Assembly: GCA_020086605.1 (NCBI GenBank)
Contig: JACBWW010000046.1
Span: 6,245,354-6,309,353 of the forward strand
Reading direction: 5' to 3'
Source: Lanius collurio
Taxonomy: Eukaryota > Chordata > Aves > Passeriformes > Laniidae
Length of the DNA stretch: 64,000 bases
Shown here: in pieces, positions 49,483-61,994 of the stretch
How positions within the stretch are numbered: the stretch's first letter is position 1
Layout: every line of letters begins with the position of its first letter
Translations under genes and position numbers: made by a program
The notes under the pieces: model-generated
Told to the model about the DNA's origin: nothing
What the model saw: the letters and a program-made list of their open reading frames with translations, nothing else
Databases searched by the model: none

Positions 49483-50602
49483 ATTCTGTGGTACAGAAAC
49501 TGACTGTACGTAGAGTACCGTTCTGCCTTATCAGTGGAATAAGTTTCTTTTGCAAGAGAACCACCCTGAGTGGTGAAGTGGCTCGAAACCCGTATGAAAT
49601 AGTCAAGGGCATGCACAAAGTGCTCTTCATTTCAAATCTCCACAGCAGAGAACACACTATAAGATGGCTTCCCGGTGCACCACTCTCCTTTCCCAGTGAC
49701 TCACAAGAAGTGTGATGAGAGTGCAGCATTCAGAAGGCCCTTTGTAAAACTTCCTCCGTTTCAGGTGTTGCTTTGATTTTTATTGTTTTTCCTCCAGGAC
49801 AACTGTCTTTGGCCTTTCACACGTAAGGTCTTTTTAGGCACCTTTTTCGCCTGACTGTGAATGGGTCTGTTCTTCTCCAATGTGCATTCCCATTAGGTGG
49901 TTCTGGACCCCCGCACACTCTTGTTTCTCCTGTAGCTGTTGCAGGTCTTGTTTCACTGCTGGCTCAATTCCATGTTACTGCAAAATACCATTGGTGTGCT
50001 CTGTGTGCAGCCAGCTGGTCCCTCAGACCTCCAGTTGTCTCTTGGACCTGTCTTTGCAAGCAACTTGTCATGATCTCTGAGGGCAAGTGCAAGAATGAGG
50101 GAGGATGTGGAAATTCAGGGAAAGGAACTGCCCCTCCTGACAGCTGCACTGCTTGAGGCTCAGACTCCCACTGCCATGTTAGTAACATGCTTAACTCAAA
50201 AGAGCTTTTTGTGTCTGAGTGACAATGGAAAATAGGTTATTACTGGAAGCTTTGGACCATGAATCCTCTTTAGTCTTGAGTGCAAGGTCAGAGAGTGAAG
50301 TCTCAAAGCTTGTCTTTGAGATTATTATCAAGTGCTTTGTAAATATAAAATTGTAGGTTCTCATGGCCCTAGCACTGTCATGCTAAAGATAATACATGAT
50401 GTTTTTATCTCCAGTTATGTGAAATTAGGAAGGGCTGCTGTCACTGTGTAAGAGGTGTGTGTAAGTTTGAGATTTGCTTGTTGAAAGGTGAGTGAACTTG
50501 TTTTGAAGCAGAGGAAAGTACAAAAGTCTTTTACAATAATTACGTCTGCGGAGTGCGGAGTCTTTAGAAGTCTAGGAAGAAATGAATCTAAGAAATCACT
50601 GC

Positions 50603-50631
50603 TTTTTTTTTTTTTTTTTTTTTTTTTTTTT
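50603..50631 (+). repeat. T29 homopolymer
   Basis: An uninterrupted run of 29 thymines. No retroposon body was recognised on its right side, so it may be a simple expansion or the poly(A) of an unrecognised minus-strand insertion. Confidence 0.8.
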
Positions 50632-53600
50632 GAGTGCTGCAGGGGTAATATCCTGAATTGTGTACAGTAATGCAATATTGCAGCTATTTCTAAGGCAGCT
50701 TCACAGACAGGATTATGTGGACTAGAAGTATCATGCCAAAGGATATGGCAGTCCCCTGGATTACTAATGGTTCATCTTGTGCTGATTGCTATCTTGAACT
50801 GTGACGCAATCAGGCCTTTCATCTTTGAAATGTATAGTTCTGGAATTGACTACTTTTAAGGGAGGCTTTGTAACCTCTCTGCTTCCAGATTTAGCACTAA
50901 GTAGCACATTTAATCTTAAAGGTGAAATTGAGTAGGGGCAGGGCCACATGTTATTCCTTTGAATGACAAGTTATGTGTAGATTTGGTGGGTTTCCTAAAC
51001 ATATTCTTGCTTCAGAAGAAACATCTGTATTCTTACGTCTTTGTGAGCTCTTGACACAGAGGATCCTTAACTTCTGTGATACAGATTTCCTCTCCTTTCT
51101 TCTGCCTGGCTCAGACAATCACCTCAAGCCTTTAGCAGCAAACTGCTTCCTTGCTTCTGAGGAATGCTCTCTCTGCCCAATATAGTCTCATCACCTGTGC
51201 CAAACAAGTCATTCCTTCCTGAACCATTTCCTATTCAGTCCAGTTCTCACCATGTTATTACTCATTCCGGCTTTTCAGTCTTCATACTCTGTATATTTTG
51301 TTTCAGCCTAACATTTTTGGGGTATTTTCCTCTTCCTGGCTCCCATTCTGTCATTGTTCTTTGATTGAGTAGATGTAGGATCTCATTATCATATGCCTTT
51401 GCTGCTTGGTAATTTCTGTCTGATGTGCTCTGGTAGGAGAGATGCTGATGGTGTCTTGCGATAGCTCTAATCAGCTTTGTAATCCTGCTTATCTGTGATC
51501 CATGAAACCATTGCTGCTTGTCAAACCTCTGCTTTAGGAGTGACCCCTCCTAGGTAAATTGAAACTGAGGAAGTAGAACCAGCTGTCTGAAAATTGGTGT
51601 GTAGGAAGTGGGCTTGAACTACAACTGTGTCCTGGAATAATCATCATCATCTCTGTGTTCTGCAACCTGGCTGTGTCCAGGAGGAGTCTTAGGTGTGTCA
51701 GTTCAGAGAGCAGTTCATACAACCGTTTGTGTCCCTGCAGTTCTGGTACATAAACCCATGGGAGGGATGGGGTTGGATTTTTTGCTGGGCCTGGCTTTGC
51801 CTGAGGCTGTTCCAGTGTCAGTTTTAAATTACAGGTACCATTTAACCTCTTTTTGGTGCTGATATCTTGGCCTGTCAGCTATGGTGTGTAGGTTCTTTCA
51901 TGACATTTTTGAGGAACATTTGCTAAACTGTTGTTCCAGTCAGCTGCCTTGGGCGAGATGAAGGATGGAACATAACTGCATAGTCAGGATAACCCACAGT
52001 TCCTTTTAAAAATGTGTGTTGTTCTCACATCCTTTTCCTACCTCCCCTTTCCTGTTTCTGCAGTGGTCTTCTGTCATTTTGTTCTTGCATTCAGATATAG
52101 GAGAATTCCAGGACCTGCTTTGTGTTCCTTGCTCCAGTATTTATCTTGGATTTTCAGTATGACACTGTTTTGTATTTTGACTCTTCTTTAAAACCTGGTA
52201 CAATGCTCGTGCACTGAAGTCTTTCTGATATTAATAGGATTGGTAACACCTTAATGTTGGTATGAAAGACTGATACTGATTAGTGATTTCTGTCCCCTGT
52301 GTTCATGAGTAACTGGTATTAGCAAGGCTGAAGGAAGAGTATTCCTCTCTAGGAATAAAAACTGAAAGTGTACTCTCTTCTGGTTTATGTGGCTGTGCTA
52401 CACAGACACATTTATTGTACTGTATTGTCTAACTTCCCCTTCTCTTCTGCCTGCTCACAGAAGAGACCAGAGAGTGCTATAAAATATCACAGGCAAATGA
52501 AGCCAGATAAGGTACCATATAGTGTTAATTTAGTAACTAAACACAGCTTAAATAGAAAGATGACAAATCTGAATTGGGAGGTCCCAAACCTGCAAATACA
52601 AGGATGTTGCAGGGCATGTGGAAGAAAATACCATTACTTCTTTTTTCTGTTCTTACTATTCCCAGCAATTCTTTGCTGACCGCATTACTGAATGCTGGGT
52701 TTAGATGAAGTTTTTGGGGTGGATCTAACTCTGGTAGGATGAGGGGCTGCACTGTAAATGATGCCTCTTCTCTACGCTAAGGAAAGATGAAACATGTATT
52801 AAGCAGGTCTAATCCATCCCCATTAGAAGCTAAATGTTGATTTGCTGCTTTTCACAGTACAGGGACCCTCTCTGTCTAAAACTTTTGGACCAGCAACACT
52901 GTGTGGGATGGGAGTGATCTCACCAGACTGGGAGAGAATTGCTGTTAGTTGGAAAACATACAAACAAGCAAGAAAAACCTGGCTGTTGGCTCCTGTCAGG
53001 GCAGGAGTGCTGCTCCCAATTGTTGGAGTTGACCGGTTGTCAACAGGGGAACCCTGGCTATGTCAGAGCACTCTGTCATGACAAACTGTTAACTGAGAGC
53101 AAATCAACAGCTGAAAAGGAATGGTGCAGTAGGAAACATAAGGTCCTGAGTTGTTTGGAGAAATCATTTCAAGAATTGAGAAGGCTCCTCAAAATCCCTG
53201 AAATGCCAAGGATCGAGCTAGAGTGAAGTACTTGCATATTACAAGTTTCTACAGACTTTGAGCTTCACCTGAGACTTTTAGGATATCTCTGAAGATAAAT
53301 CCTGGGAGCTACAAGCAAGTTATCGGAAATGCAAAGATGTTTTGGTCACATTGGTAATGTGTTGGTGTGCTTGATTGAGGATGGTGGTGTAAAGTTCTGT
53401 TCCTGCTGAGGCTGTATGAATGCTAAGGGGCTTTTTTAGGAGTCATTTAGAGGATCTGATTGCTGAGAACTCACATGTCAAAACTGAATTAGTTGGCTCA
53501 TCTGCCTGTTCCTAGAACTTGTGCTAATGGCTGTTGCTGTATGTTATTGGGTGTTACGCATACACTGAGTCCTGCATTGGTGCATCTGTATAAGAGGACT

Positions 53601-53844
53601 TAAATTTCCAGGCGTTTTCAGATCTTTAGATGCAATTTCATATCCCACAGCAGCAGCTGTTACAAAGTTAATAGCAGTAGATTGTTACCTGTTTGCCTCT
53701 TGTATTACCAGAGTTAGTGGATAATTTGATTTGGGAATGCTGCTTTGGAAAACAGTGCTTTGAAGCTCAGGATGGAAAACTGGCTGTTCCAGGGAGGGGA
53801 GAAGCTGTGTTCACTTTGGATGTGTATTGAATATGGCTTTCATT

Positions 53845-54020
53845 AGTTTTTTTTGTTTTGATTTGGTTTTTGGGGTTTTTTTTGGTTGTTGTTGTTTTAG
53901 TTTTTGGGGGGTTTTGTTTTTTTGGGGGGGGTTGGTTTGGGGGTTTTTTTTGTTGTGGTTTTTTTGTGTATGTGTGTTTGTTGTTTTGTTGGGGTTTTTT
54001 TGGTTTGGTTTTTTTGTTTA
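53845..54020 (+). repeat. G/T-only low-complexity tract
   Basis: About 175 bp almost entirely of G and T, with G runs of 4 to 8 (for example TTTTTTGGGGGGGGTTGG) separated by T runs. The strand asymmetry is extreme. G-quadruplex formation by the RNA-like strand is plausible. Confidence 0.9.
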
Positions 54021-56010
54021 AATTGCAGATAAAACTCAGATGAAACTTGCACAGATGCTGCTTTGAAGAACTTTCAGCGCAGGTTGCAGAGCTGAGCCTT
54101 GGTAAACCTGTCTCTATCACAGCACATTGCCATACGTCTAAGTGCATAAGGTTGGTGGCCTCCAGGATCCACACACCTTAATCAGAATGCTTATTAGCAT
54201 GTTTACCATAAGTTTTAAAATCTGTCCTTTATCTATCAGTCATTTTATAGCTTTCTAGGTTCATATAATGGCTAATATGCAAGAGTTCATTTTTAATATT
54301 TTAATTGATTTCTTTAATCAATTTCTGAACTTGTATTTATTAAATACTTAAACTCAGTATTACCTACTCAATGCCTTTTGAAAGAAGAGAGTTTTAATGG
54401 AGAATAAATTGAGCCTTAAACAAATGGTTACTTCTGTATATTACCTCGCATCAGTGCTTATTTCTATTTGCAAGGTTTTCTCTACAATGTAGTTAGTCAT
54501 TCTTTGAGACTTTTTCTTTACGTGTGACAGAGTCATGAAAGATACTGAAGGCACCTCTGTTGTATGGATGTATTATCCCTTTTCTTGGCAAATGTAGCTG
54601 GGACAGTGTGTTTGTAATCAGTCTGATTTGACAGTAGGGATTACTTGGATTGAGATACAAACTCTTCAGCTGATGTTTCTCACAATCTCGGGTTTCTTAT
54701 TCAAAAATAACAATTGTAGCATTGAAAAATGGCAGCACACTTTTCCTTCTACCGAGTTTCTAAACTTGCTTGTTTACAAATAGTTTCTCTATGCCTTTGA
54801 AAAGGGATAATGTATCCTTCAAAATGGGCTTTGTGCCTACTCTGTCAGCTCACCTTTGCGTGGCACAGTAAGAGACATCTAGTAGACCTCTGCACATGAA
54901 AATCTAATGCAAATAAGATCACTTTACATTTTATAATTCTAATATTTGTCTTTCTGAATGATATTTTAAAGCAATATTTGTTAAAGTTTTTCTTGCACTG
55001 TCACAAATTGCTTTTTAGTTTGATTTTTTTCCCCAGTGAGCAAGGTTAATACTAGAGACAAGTTGGTGTAACAAGGGGAAAAGCACCAGGTTTCAGTGAT
55101 ACTAACTGCAAGCGTGCTTTAAACAGCCATTGCCTTCCTTTTTGTTTACCTGATCAACATTTTCTCTGAATACTTGAAAATTTTAACAATAACACAGGTA
55201 TAAAGAGCAGAATGAAAATGTACAAAGAACAGACGAAAACTTTTTGTTCACTTTTATTAATGTGTTGCATACATGAAAGCTTTTCCTAGCAGTGGTTTAA
55301 AATGTGTCTTTTTTTTGCAGAAATTTAATAACTGCAGCTCACCTACTGCACCAAAGTTCTAGGTTTTCAGGAGCCCAGCTTTAGTCATTTGAACATGCTT
55401 CTAGAAAGTACATTCTTTCCCTGTAATAGCTAAATATCTATGAGAAAACCTCCAGTAAAAGCAGTGATGGATATATGAGGTTAAGCAGCTGAAAACTCAG
55501 AAATTGTATTGTGGTTGATGGCATTTAAAACAATAAAAGATCAGTGGTACAGTATCTCAATATTAATGTGATTTTTTGGTAATAATGCAGGCTGACTTTA
55601 CAACATTAGCAGAAATAAAGATTGTGTGTCTTCATTCAGTGTTGAATCCTGAAAAGAAGAGGACACCAGGATTTCTGCCTGATTATTGAACCACCTGATT
55701 TTTTCTGCAGTGTTACTTGAATTTTTTTTCCTGTTTGTCCAAACTTTATAAATAGGCTGAGGCTAATACTTAGGTTTGCACTTTAATGTCAGAACTAAAC
55801 CAAACCTTGTATTCAAAGCAGATTTTTTTTTAAAGTGATTGTTGTTGATCTTTTTTTTTTTTAGGTTGTAAGGAGGTAATAGGATATGAAAGTAATTCAT
55901 AAAGATTCTAGTTTTGTTTTGTCTAAGAAGGAAAAATTTGGTTGATATTGATCAGTACTTCATTCCTATGGGTAGTTTTCAAAGCAGTGTTCATTTTCAT
56001 TGACCTCAGC

Positions 56011-56075
56011 AAAAAAAAAAGAAAAAAGGAAAAAAAACCAGAAAAAATAAAAGAAAAAAAAAAACCTCTAAACAA
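56011..56075 (+). repeat. A-rich tract
   Basis: Adenine runs interrupted by single G or C bases over about 65 bp. It would be a site of internal oligo(dT) priming in any transcript crossing it. Confidence 0.8.
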
Positions 56076-56502
56076 AACAGAAAACAAACCTTAAACTTGA
56101 ACTAGCTTAGAGTGACAGGACTGGGAAAATGAGAGATGGTTTTGTCAGCACACTTTGGGGGGAAAAAGGGACCAAAAGTTTATTTAGACTTCTTCAATAG
56201 TTTGCATGTGAAGTTGCTTATTAGAGTTAAAGGCTAATAATAAATGCAATATGTATTGTCTTTACTATGGCATCTGTTTAGGAGTTGTTCAAATCACTGC
56301 AGTAGGGCTCTACAAATAAAAATGTAACCTAACATCTTGTATCTAATGTACTGTATCTTTATCAGTCATAGGTGAAATCCAGAATAACAAGTGCAAAAAT
56401 GGAACAATTACCTATAATGCTTTGTAAAATGTTTTTTCCAGTAGAATTCATTCTTGTCATTTTGTAAGACAACCCTACAGTCCACCTGTTTGTAACTTTT
56501 TT

Positions 56503-56508
56503 AATAAA
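56503..56508 (+). terminator. RAP2C: Candidate distal RAP2C polyadenylation signal
   Basis: TTTTTTAATAAAATAG followed 25-55 nt later by GT-rich sequence (GGGTGAGTAGTCTGTGTTC). Sequence beyond is more GC-rich and lacks UTR character. Confidence 0.5.
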
Positions 56509-56530
56509 ATAGATACCTGTATTACCAAAC

Positions 56531-59500
56531 CAGGGTGAGTAGTCTGTGTTCAGTTTCTTTTGGAATGGGCTGAACTGACAACCTGCTGCTGCTTTTTGGT
56601 TTGTGGCTTGTTTTTGAGGTCCTGGTTATTCTAAATGCAGTAACCACATCTGAATTGTCTTGAATGAGTCCTGGTGTGGGGGAATAGGATGCACAGCTGG
56701 TCCCCAGCTGGGTGTAGAGCTCACAGTCTTGGGTGCTCTGAGGAGAGAGAAGGTGGGGAGCAAGGGCTCTGCATCATTTTCCTGTGCAAAGCAGGCACTC
56801 CCTGAGCTGGTGGCTGGGGGCTAGCTCACACAGGCTAGTGTGATGGAGCTTTGTTCAAAAGAAATCTGTGTTTGTCTTGTGTGAGTCTTTGACGTTCTTG
56901 TTTTCATACAGGCTTTATGTGTGTGAAGATGATCGCAAGTCCTGACATCACCTTGTGGTGTCTGTAGCTGCCCTCCAGCCAGAGTTGACACCTTTCCACC
57001 ACCCTGGTGGAGTGAATGCTCCTGGAGCTCTGCCACAGGAGATGCACAAGATTCTTCCAGAAAATCAAAATGCCCAAAGCTATTTGATAACAATTATCTT
57101 AAATGTTCAGTAAAAGCCCTGAATTTGCCAAGTCAGTGGTTGTAATCTGGGCCCTGTAAGAAAATGTGCATCTTCCTCAGGACATATAGTCTTGGCACTC
57201 ACCTTTAGTACTGCATTTGTAACTAAAGCTGTGCATTGATGTAAAATGTGATTTCAAGTTGAGGAGAACTTGATAACTTGGTACCTTCAGTTCTCAGCAA
57301 TGTGTCAGCAGGCAAAACCATGTAGCCTGCTCACCACCCCTCCTCCAGCTGAAACAGCATTAGCCTTATCTTGTAGGTATGTTTCTGTTTCTTCTTCCTG
57401 CTCACACTTCCTTTGCTGAAATAGAGAAGTAGTTTCCATCTTGAGAGGAATACGATAGAGATGAGCAGAGTGCTATTCTAAGTGATTTTGGGTGAAATGT
57501 CTGCTTCCGTAACCTAGCTGAGAGGTGAGGGTGAAGCATGCCCTTTTCTCATTAGTCACTGATGGTGAGAGCTGACAATTTAGGACTAGTCTGCTTTGAG
57601 ATGTAATTATTGGGTTCATTGCTGTCTAAGTCTGATTTCTCATGTGGTTTAAAAGAAGTCAGAATGCAGCAGTAATACTCCCAATTCCTTATGGTGCTCA
57701 GTGTAACTAAGGAAGCTGCTTCCTATTTCCACTTGGAGGTTGGGAAGTGATTAAAGTACTGCTGTTAAGCCCCTATGACTTACACCATTTTGTTTCCGGG
57801 TGACAGTGTAATACAGGCAGAATTGGGAATTTTAAGGGAGGGCATAAGATTCATATTTAAGGCTATTATCTTTCAAAAGTTTTGGTGCCGAGAATAAAAT
57901 CGATTGCTGCTGCACAGACTTGTGTAGCATCCTTTGTTAAATAGGTGTAGAAATGTCATGTTGCTTTGTCTAGTTTTGGGGCTGTTTATGTAGTGTTTCA
58001 TGGCAGCTTTTTCTTTTGCGTACCAGTTCTTGCTATACAGGTGCCTGCAGAAATCTGCCACTGTCCTGCTGCCTCGGTGCAGAGGTCAGGGATGTCCTCC
58101 CAGAGCCATCAGGGAGCAGGAGCCAATTGCAGCACAGGCACGAGGCCTGTCCCCCACCCTGCTTCCCACTCGGCATGCGTGACACGTTGCTGTGTTACTG
58201 CCCGGGGCATAACTGGGCCCTGCAGCACGATAGGGTGTGCTAGTGTACAACCTACAGCCACAGCAAACCCCACAGCGAGGACAGAGAGACCCTGCCAGGG
58301 TGAGGGGGGGAACCGCCGACCACACCTCGTGTTGACCTGCACACTGGCATCTGCCCCAGGAGGCTGGACTGTCATTACAATGTGGAATGAGGTGGAAGTG
58401 TCTAGTCTTAATTAAAATGAGATACGAGTTCCAAAGCAATACGTGTTGATCTGTGTGAGTTATCTGTGCTCGAAATCCAGCAGCCCTGGTTGCTGGGTTT
58501 GCTGGTAAGTTGCTAGGGTTGGGTGAGTCACCGCTCCCTCGCTGGCTGGAGGAAGCGCGAACAGTTCCCGGAGCACTAGGCAGGCTCTGTCAGGAGATGA
58601 CGTGGCCTGATGTTCTGCGCTCTGAAGGTGAAATAATGTGGGTTTCGGGTTTTTTTTTTTACGTAGCCACTTTTATCTCTGCCTGGTCAATACAGGTGTG
58701 AGGAGCAAAGAAGGACTCTGAGCTGTAAAATCAGCAGAGCGTTCAATTCAGAGGTGTTGTCCCACTGGTAGGAGTTTGTTGGTGCTGCCGAGGGCAGCAT
58801 TGAGCTTGTCTGGTGGTGACAGTGCTGGCTGCAGGATTGTAAGGGATGAAATTTGTTCTCTGTGGAAACAGTGTATTTAGTACGGAATCAATTTACTTGT
58901 CTTTGGTGCTCTCCTTCAAAGCTGAGGTTTTCTTCAAGTCCCCTCCAAAAGATCTGGAGCAATAACTGCAATAATTGATGGGAAAGAGTCTCTCATGTTG
59001 CCGGAACCTGTCAAATATTCACTCATAGGAGAGGCTTTGCTGTTTGTTTGGTTTGTGGCGTGTCTGTACTACTTGCTGTTCTGCTGGCGCAGTCTGAGTG
59101 TGCTATGACAGCTCTCTTGCAGTGCCTTACTTCCTCTTAAGCATATTTCTAGTGATAGGGCTTGCGTGGGATTTGAGACTCCATGAGACTACCAGTTACT
59201 GGGTGACCTCAGTTGTTCTTGCCTGGGAAGAAGAATCATAACCGTAGCACTTCCCTCCTGGGGGCATATGGGGAAGGGTGTGTTAGAGATGTGGAGGTGC
59301 TTGGACTTGCTTGGAATCAGATGCATCAGCATTGTAGAATAATTTTGAAATTGGACTTCTTGCATGTAAATAAATAAGTGTACTAGAACTTAAATAACAA
59401 AGTTGAAAAATTCTCAGACTTATTAAAGGGATTAGTATTTCATATATTTGTGAAACTACAGTGTAACTTGTTCAGTGTTAAGATTCATGCTTCTACTGAA

Positions 59501-61378
59501 AGGTTTAATTGATTATGACTGCAACTCAATAAAGCAAACAGTCACCTTTCTGGGAAATTTCTGGCTCTTCCAGAAATTGTTTCTTTTTTCCTGCCACTAG
59601 ACTGACTAGTTAATACAGTTTTATGTCCTTAGAAGATCTACCTTGACATTAGATTTAAATTATTTGGTGAGCCCAGAAAAGAGAAGATACACTTGCTGTC
59701 TGTGGCATTCCTTAAGGGCTACTTGTCTTTCTGGAAACTGGCAGATAGTATGATCAGTCACCATCTTGGGATTCATCCTACTGCTGGGATAGATCTTTGA
59801 CCCTTTCTCTTCAAATTACTAATGATTGCGTAATCACCGACAGCTTGGCTTCTGTGGGAAAACAAGAAGGAATGAACTGAATTTTCAGCAAAGCTGATTT
59901 ATGTTGGAAAAGAGAGAAAGCTGCTCACAGAGCACAGGTAAGTGCTGGAGCAAGTTGCAGCTATGTGGGATTGTGAAGGATTTTCAAAGATGGTATTGGA
60001 TAACCACTGCTGGAGGAATGAGTGTGTTAGGTATGTGTAGCTCCTGCCTCCATGTGTTGGGCTGTCACTTTGGATCTCTAAAGTCCCTTGCAACACCATG
60101 TCTCTGTAACCATAGTCACATTTCTGATCCTGAAATTATTTTCCATTCATTGTTCCAGGAATTAGCACAGCTTTGATAAATGCTCTAGATCTAATCTCAG
60201 TAATACAGATGTTTTAATAGGCTGGAAGAAAGATTTTAGCTGCAGGGCCTGCCCAGTGTGGTTATAAGTGCTTGGGTGGCCAGCTGCATTCCTTTCCTTT
60301 CAGCTGTCTGTCCTGTAAAGTTGTCATCAGCACAGGATCTCAGGCCATCCAAATGGCTCCATCAAGGGGCCCAGTTTAATAATCTAGAAAGGTTTTGTGA
60401 ATGTACACCTGAGACCTTGGGACAGTCACAATGTAGGAATGTTTCCTGGTTTTGGAAATATGTGTGTGTTGTAGCTGCCACCACCTGCTGGAAGGCCCTG
60501 GAAGAGGAACCATGAAGTGGGGATCACCTTTGATCGCTACAAAAGTACCAAGCTCCCAGCTTCAGGTGGATACTGCTCTGTTGTCTTCCACTGCCTGCTG
60601 TGAAGAGTGGCTTTAACATGCCTTTCCCTCTGCTGTGAGCTGTATTCCTGGAATTTGGTGCACCCTGGTACTGAAGCGTGATAAGAATATTTTGAGAAAG
60701 AACAAAAGGACAAAAAGGAGTAGGGATTGAGGGGCTACCTGGGAGGGAAGTGTTAATAAAACTCAGGATCAAGATCCATATGGTCTGATCCATTGGCCTG
60801 GAGGTAATTGGAGAGCATATGTGTTTCTTTGTCTAGATGTAATCAAGGCTTGCTCAACCAGAGTTATTTGTCTTTAGCCAAGAGGGAAACCACATCTGTC
60901 ATGAAAATAAGAAGTATAGTTCCTTAGAACTCTATCCTTTCCACTAGGATTCAGCCCTTTCACCTAGCATTGAAGACTCAATTTGGCAGCTTCCTCAGAC
61001 AAAGCTGTTGGCTTAGGATCCTTCCCAGTTCTTTGCAAGTGACTCAGCAACATGTGTGAAAAAATAAAGGACAGCAAAAAACAAAGGTACCAGCCCAGTG
61101 CTGCTCACTGCTACACAGGTGTAGTGAGGTACATCTCCCCAGCTGGAAATCACTGAATGGTGTGCGATGCCCAGGTCCTTGGAGGTGTCAGTGCTTTGAT
61201 TCAAAACATTTATGAGGGCTTTCTCTTGCTGCATAAATTGCCTTCTATGTCTTTGACATGACCTGTTTGAATTAGACATCACAGAGTGCTTTTTATACAG
61301 CTCTGCCAACAACAGTGCAACTAGCGCATCAAAAATAAGATAAAGTGGGTATTTCTGGATATCACCAGAGTCAGCGTC
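56531..61378. other. Intergenic region downstream of RAP2C
   Basis: No gene is recognised. A moderately CpG-bearing patch with a CRE-like TGACGTGG lies at about 58500-58620. A faint CR1-like tail lies near 60075-60115. In mammals FRMD7 follows RAP2C, but I see none of its exons here. Confidence 0.5.
60070..60115 (+). repeat. Possible eroded CR1 3' tail
   Basis: GGATCTCTAAAGTCCCTTGC followed by AACACCATGTCTCTGTAACC resembles the CR1 3' terminus. It is short and diverged, so this is tentative. Confidence 0.3.
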
Positions 61379-61994
61379 TGTCACGATCCGCTATGCAAGC
61401 AGGGGTTGTGATGGTTCGTTAACCGATCTCAGAGCGCAAAAGACACAGAAGTACGGACTTCAACTTAATCAGCAATGCACTTTATTGAAGTGCCAACACA
61501 GTATGTGATAGATGGGACAGAAAAGGAAACAAAGAATAGAGAGAGAGAGAGAAGAGGGGACATGGGATATAGCTACCAACGGAGGGATGAGTCCTCGGGG
61601 CATTCTGCCTATAGATCCGTCATCTTCCATGGGGAGATCTCAAAGCTGGGACATCGAGAGAGTCACTTTATAGTCTCTTTCAGAAACAGGGGCGACCATT
61701 GGGCCCAAAGGGTGGAAAACTACAACCGGTGCTAGGAGGCTCATTGGAGAACAGGCCCGAACAGGCCCCAAACGGGCCATAAAGTGGCCTCGTAGTTAGA
61801 AGCAATGTACCATGGCCACGCTCATTTTCTGAGTACACTTGCAGACAATAGCCCACCTGTGGACAATGCTTGGCAAGCATCCACCTTGGCTATGCCCAGA
61901 AACCCCCTTGTACAGAGTCTCTCTGGGTTTTTAGGGTCTCAGTCTTTGTTGATGATCATGAGGCAGATAAGGGATCTTCAGACCATCCCTTACA
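61379..61994 (-). mobile_element. Probable solo LTR of an avian ERV, antisense
   Basis: Read on the minus strand the segment would start TGTAAGGGATGG and end GATCGTGACA (TG...CA), about 616 bp. It has a CAATAAAG polyadenylation motif (plus-strand CTTTATTG near 61481) about 100 bp before its end, the right place for an LTR. No second copy, primer site or internal region is in the window. The flanks AGCGTC and GTGTGG do not form a clean target duplication, so the boundaries are provisional. Confidence 0.6.

Larger units (their letters stand above)
48997..56530 (+). other. RAP2C: Candidate RAP2C 3' UTR (up to about 7.5 kb)
   Basis: No further coding frame is seen. Polyadenylation hexamers occur at 49477-49482, 55614-55619, 56315-56320 and 56503-56508, the last followed by GT-rich DNA. 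A short form would end near 49.5 kb. The AT-rich block 54.2-56.5 kb looks like the conserved distal part of a long UTR. Included are a T29 run, a G/T tract and an A-rich tract. A Pumilio motif (TGTAAATA) lies at 50338-50345. Continuity is inferred. Confidence 0.45.

Noticed and set aside
53767..54174. 135-codon minus-strand frame rich in Lys, Pro, Thr and Asn
   Set aside because: It is the translation of the G/T low-complexity tract on the opposite strand, not a protein gene.
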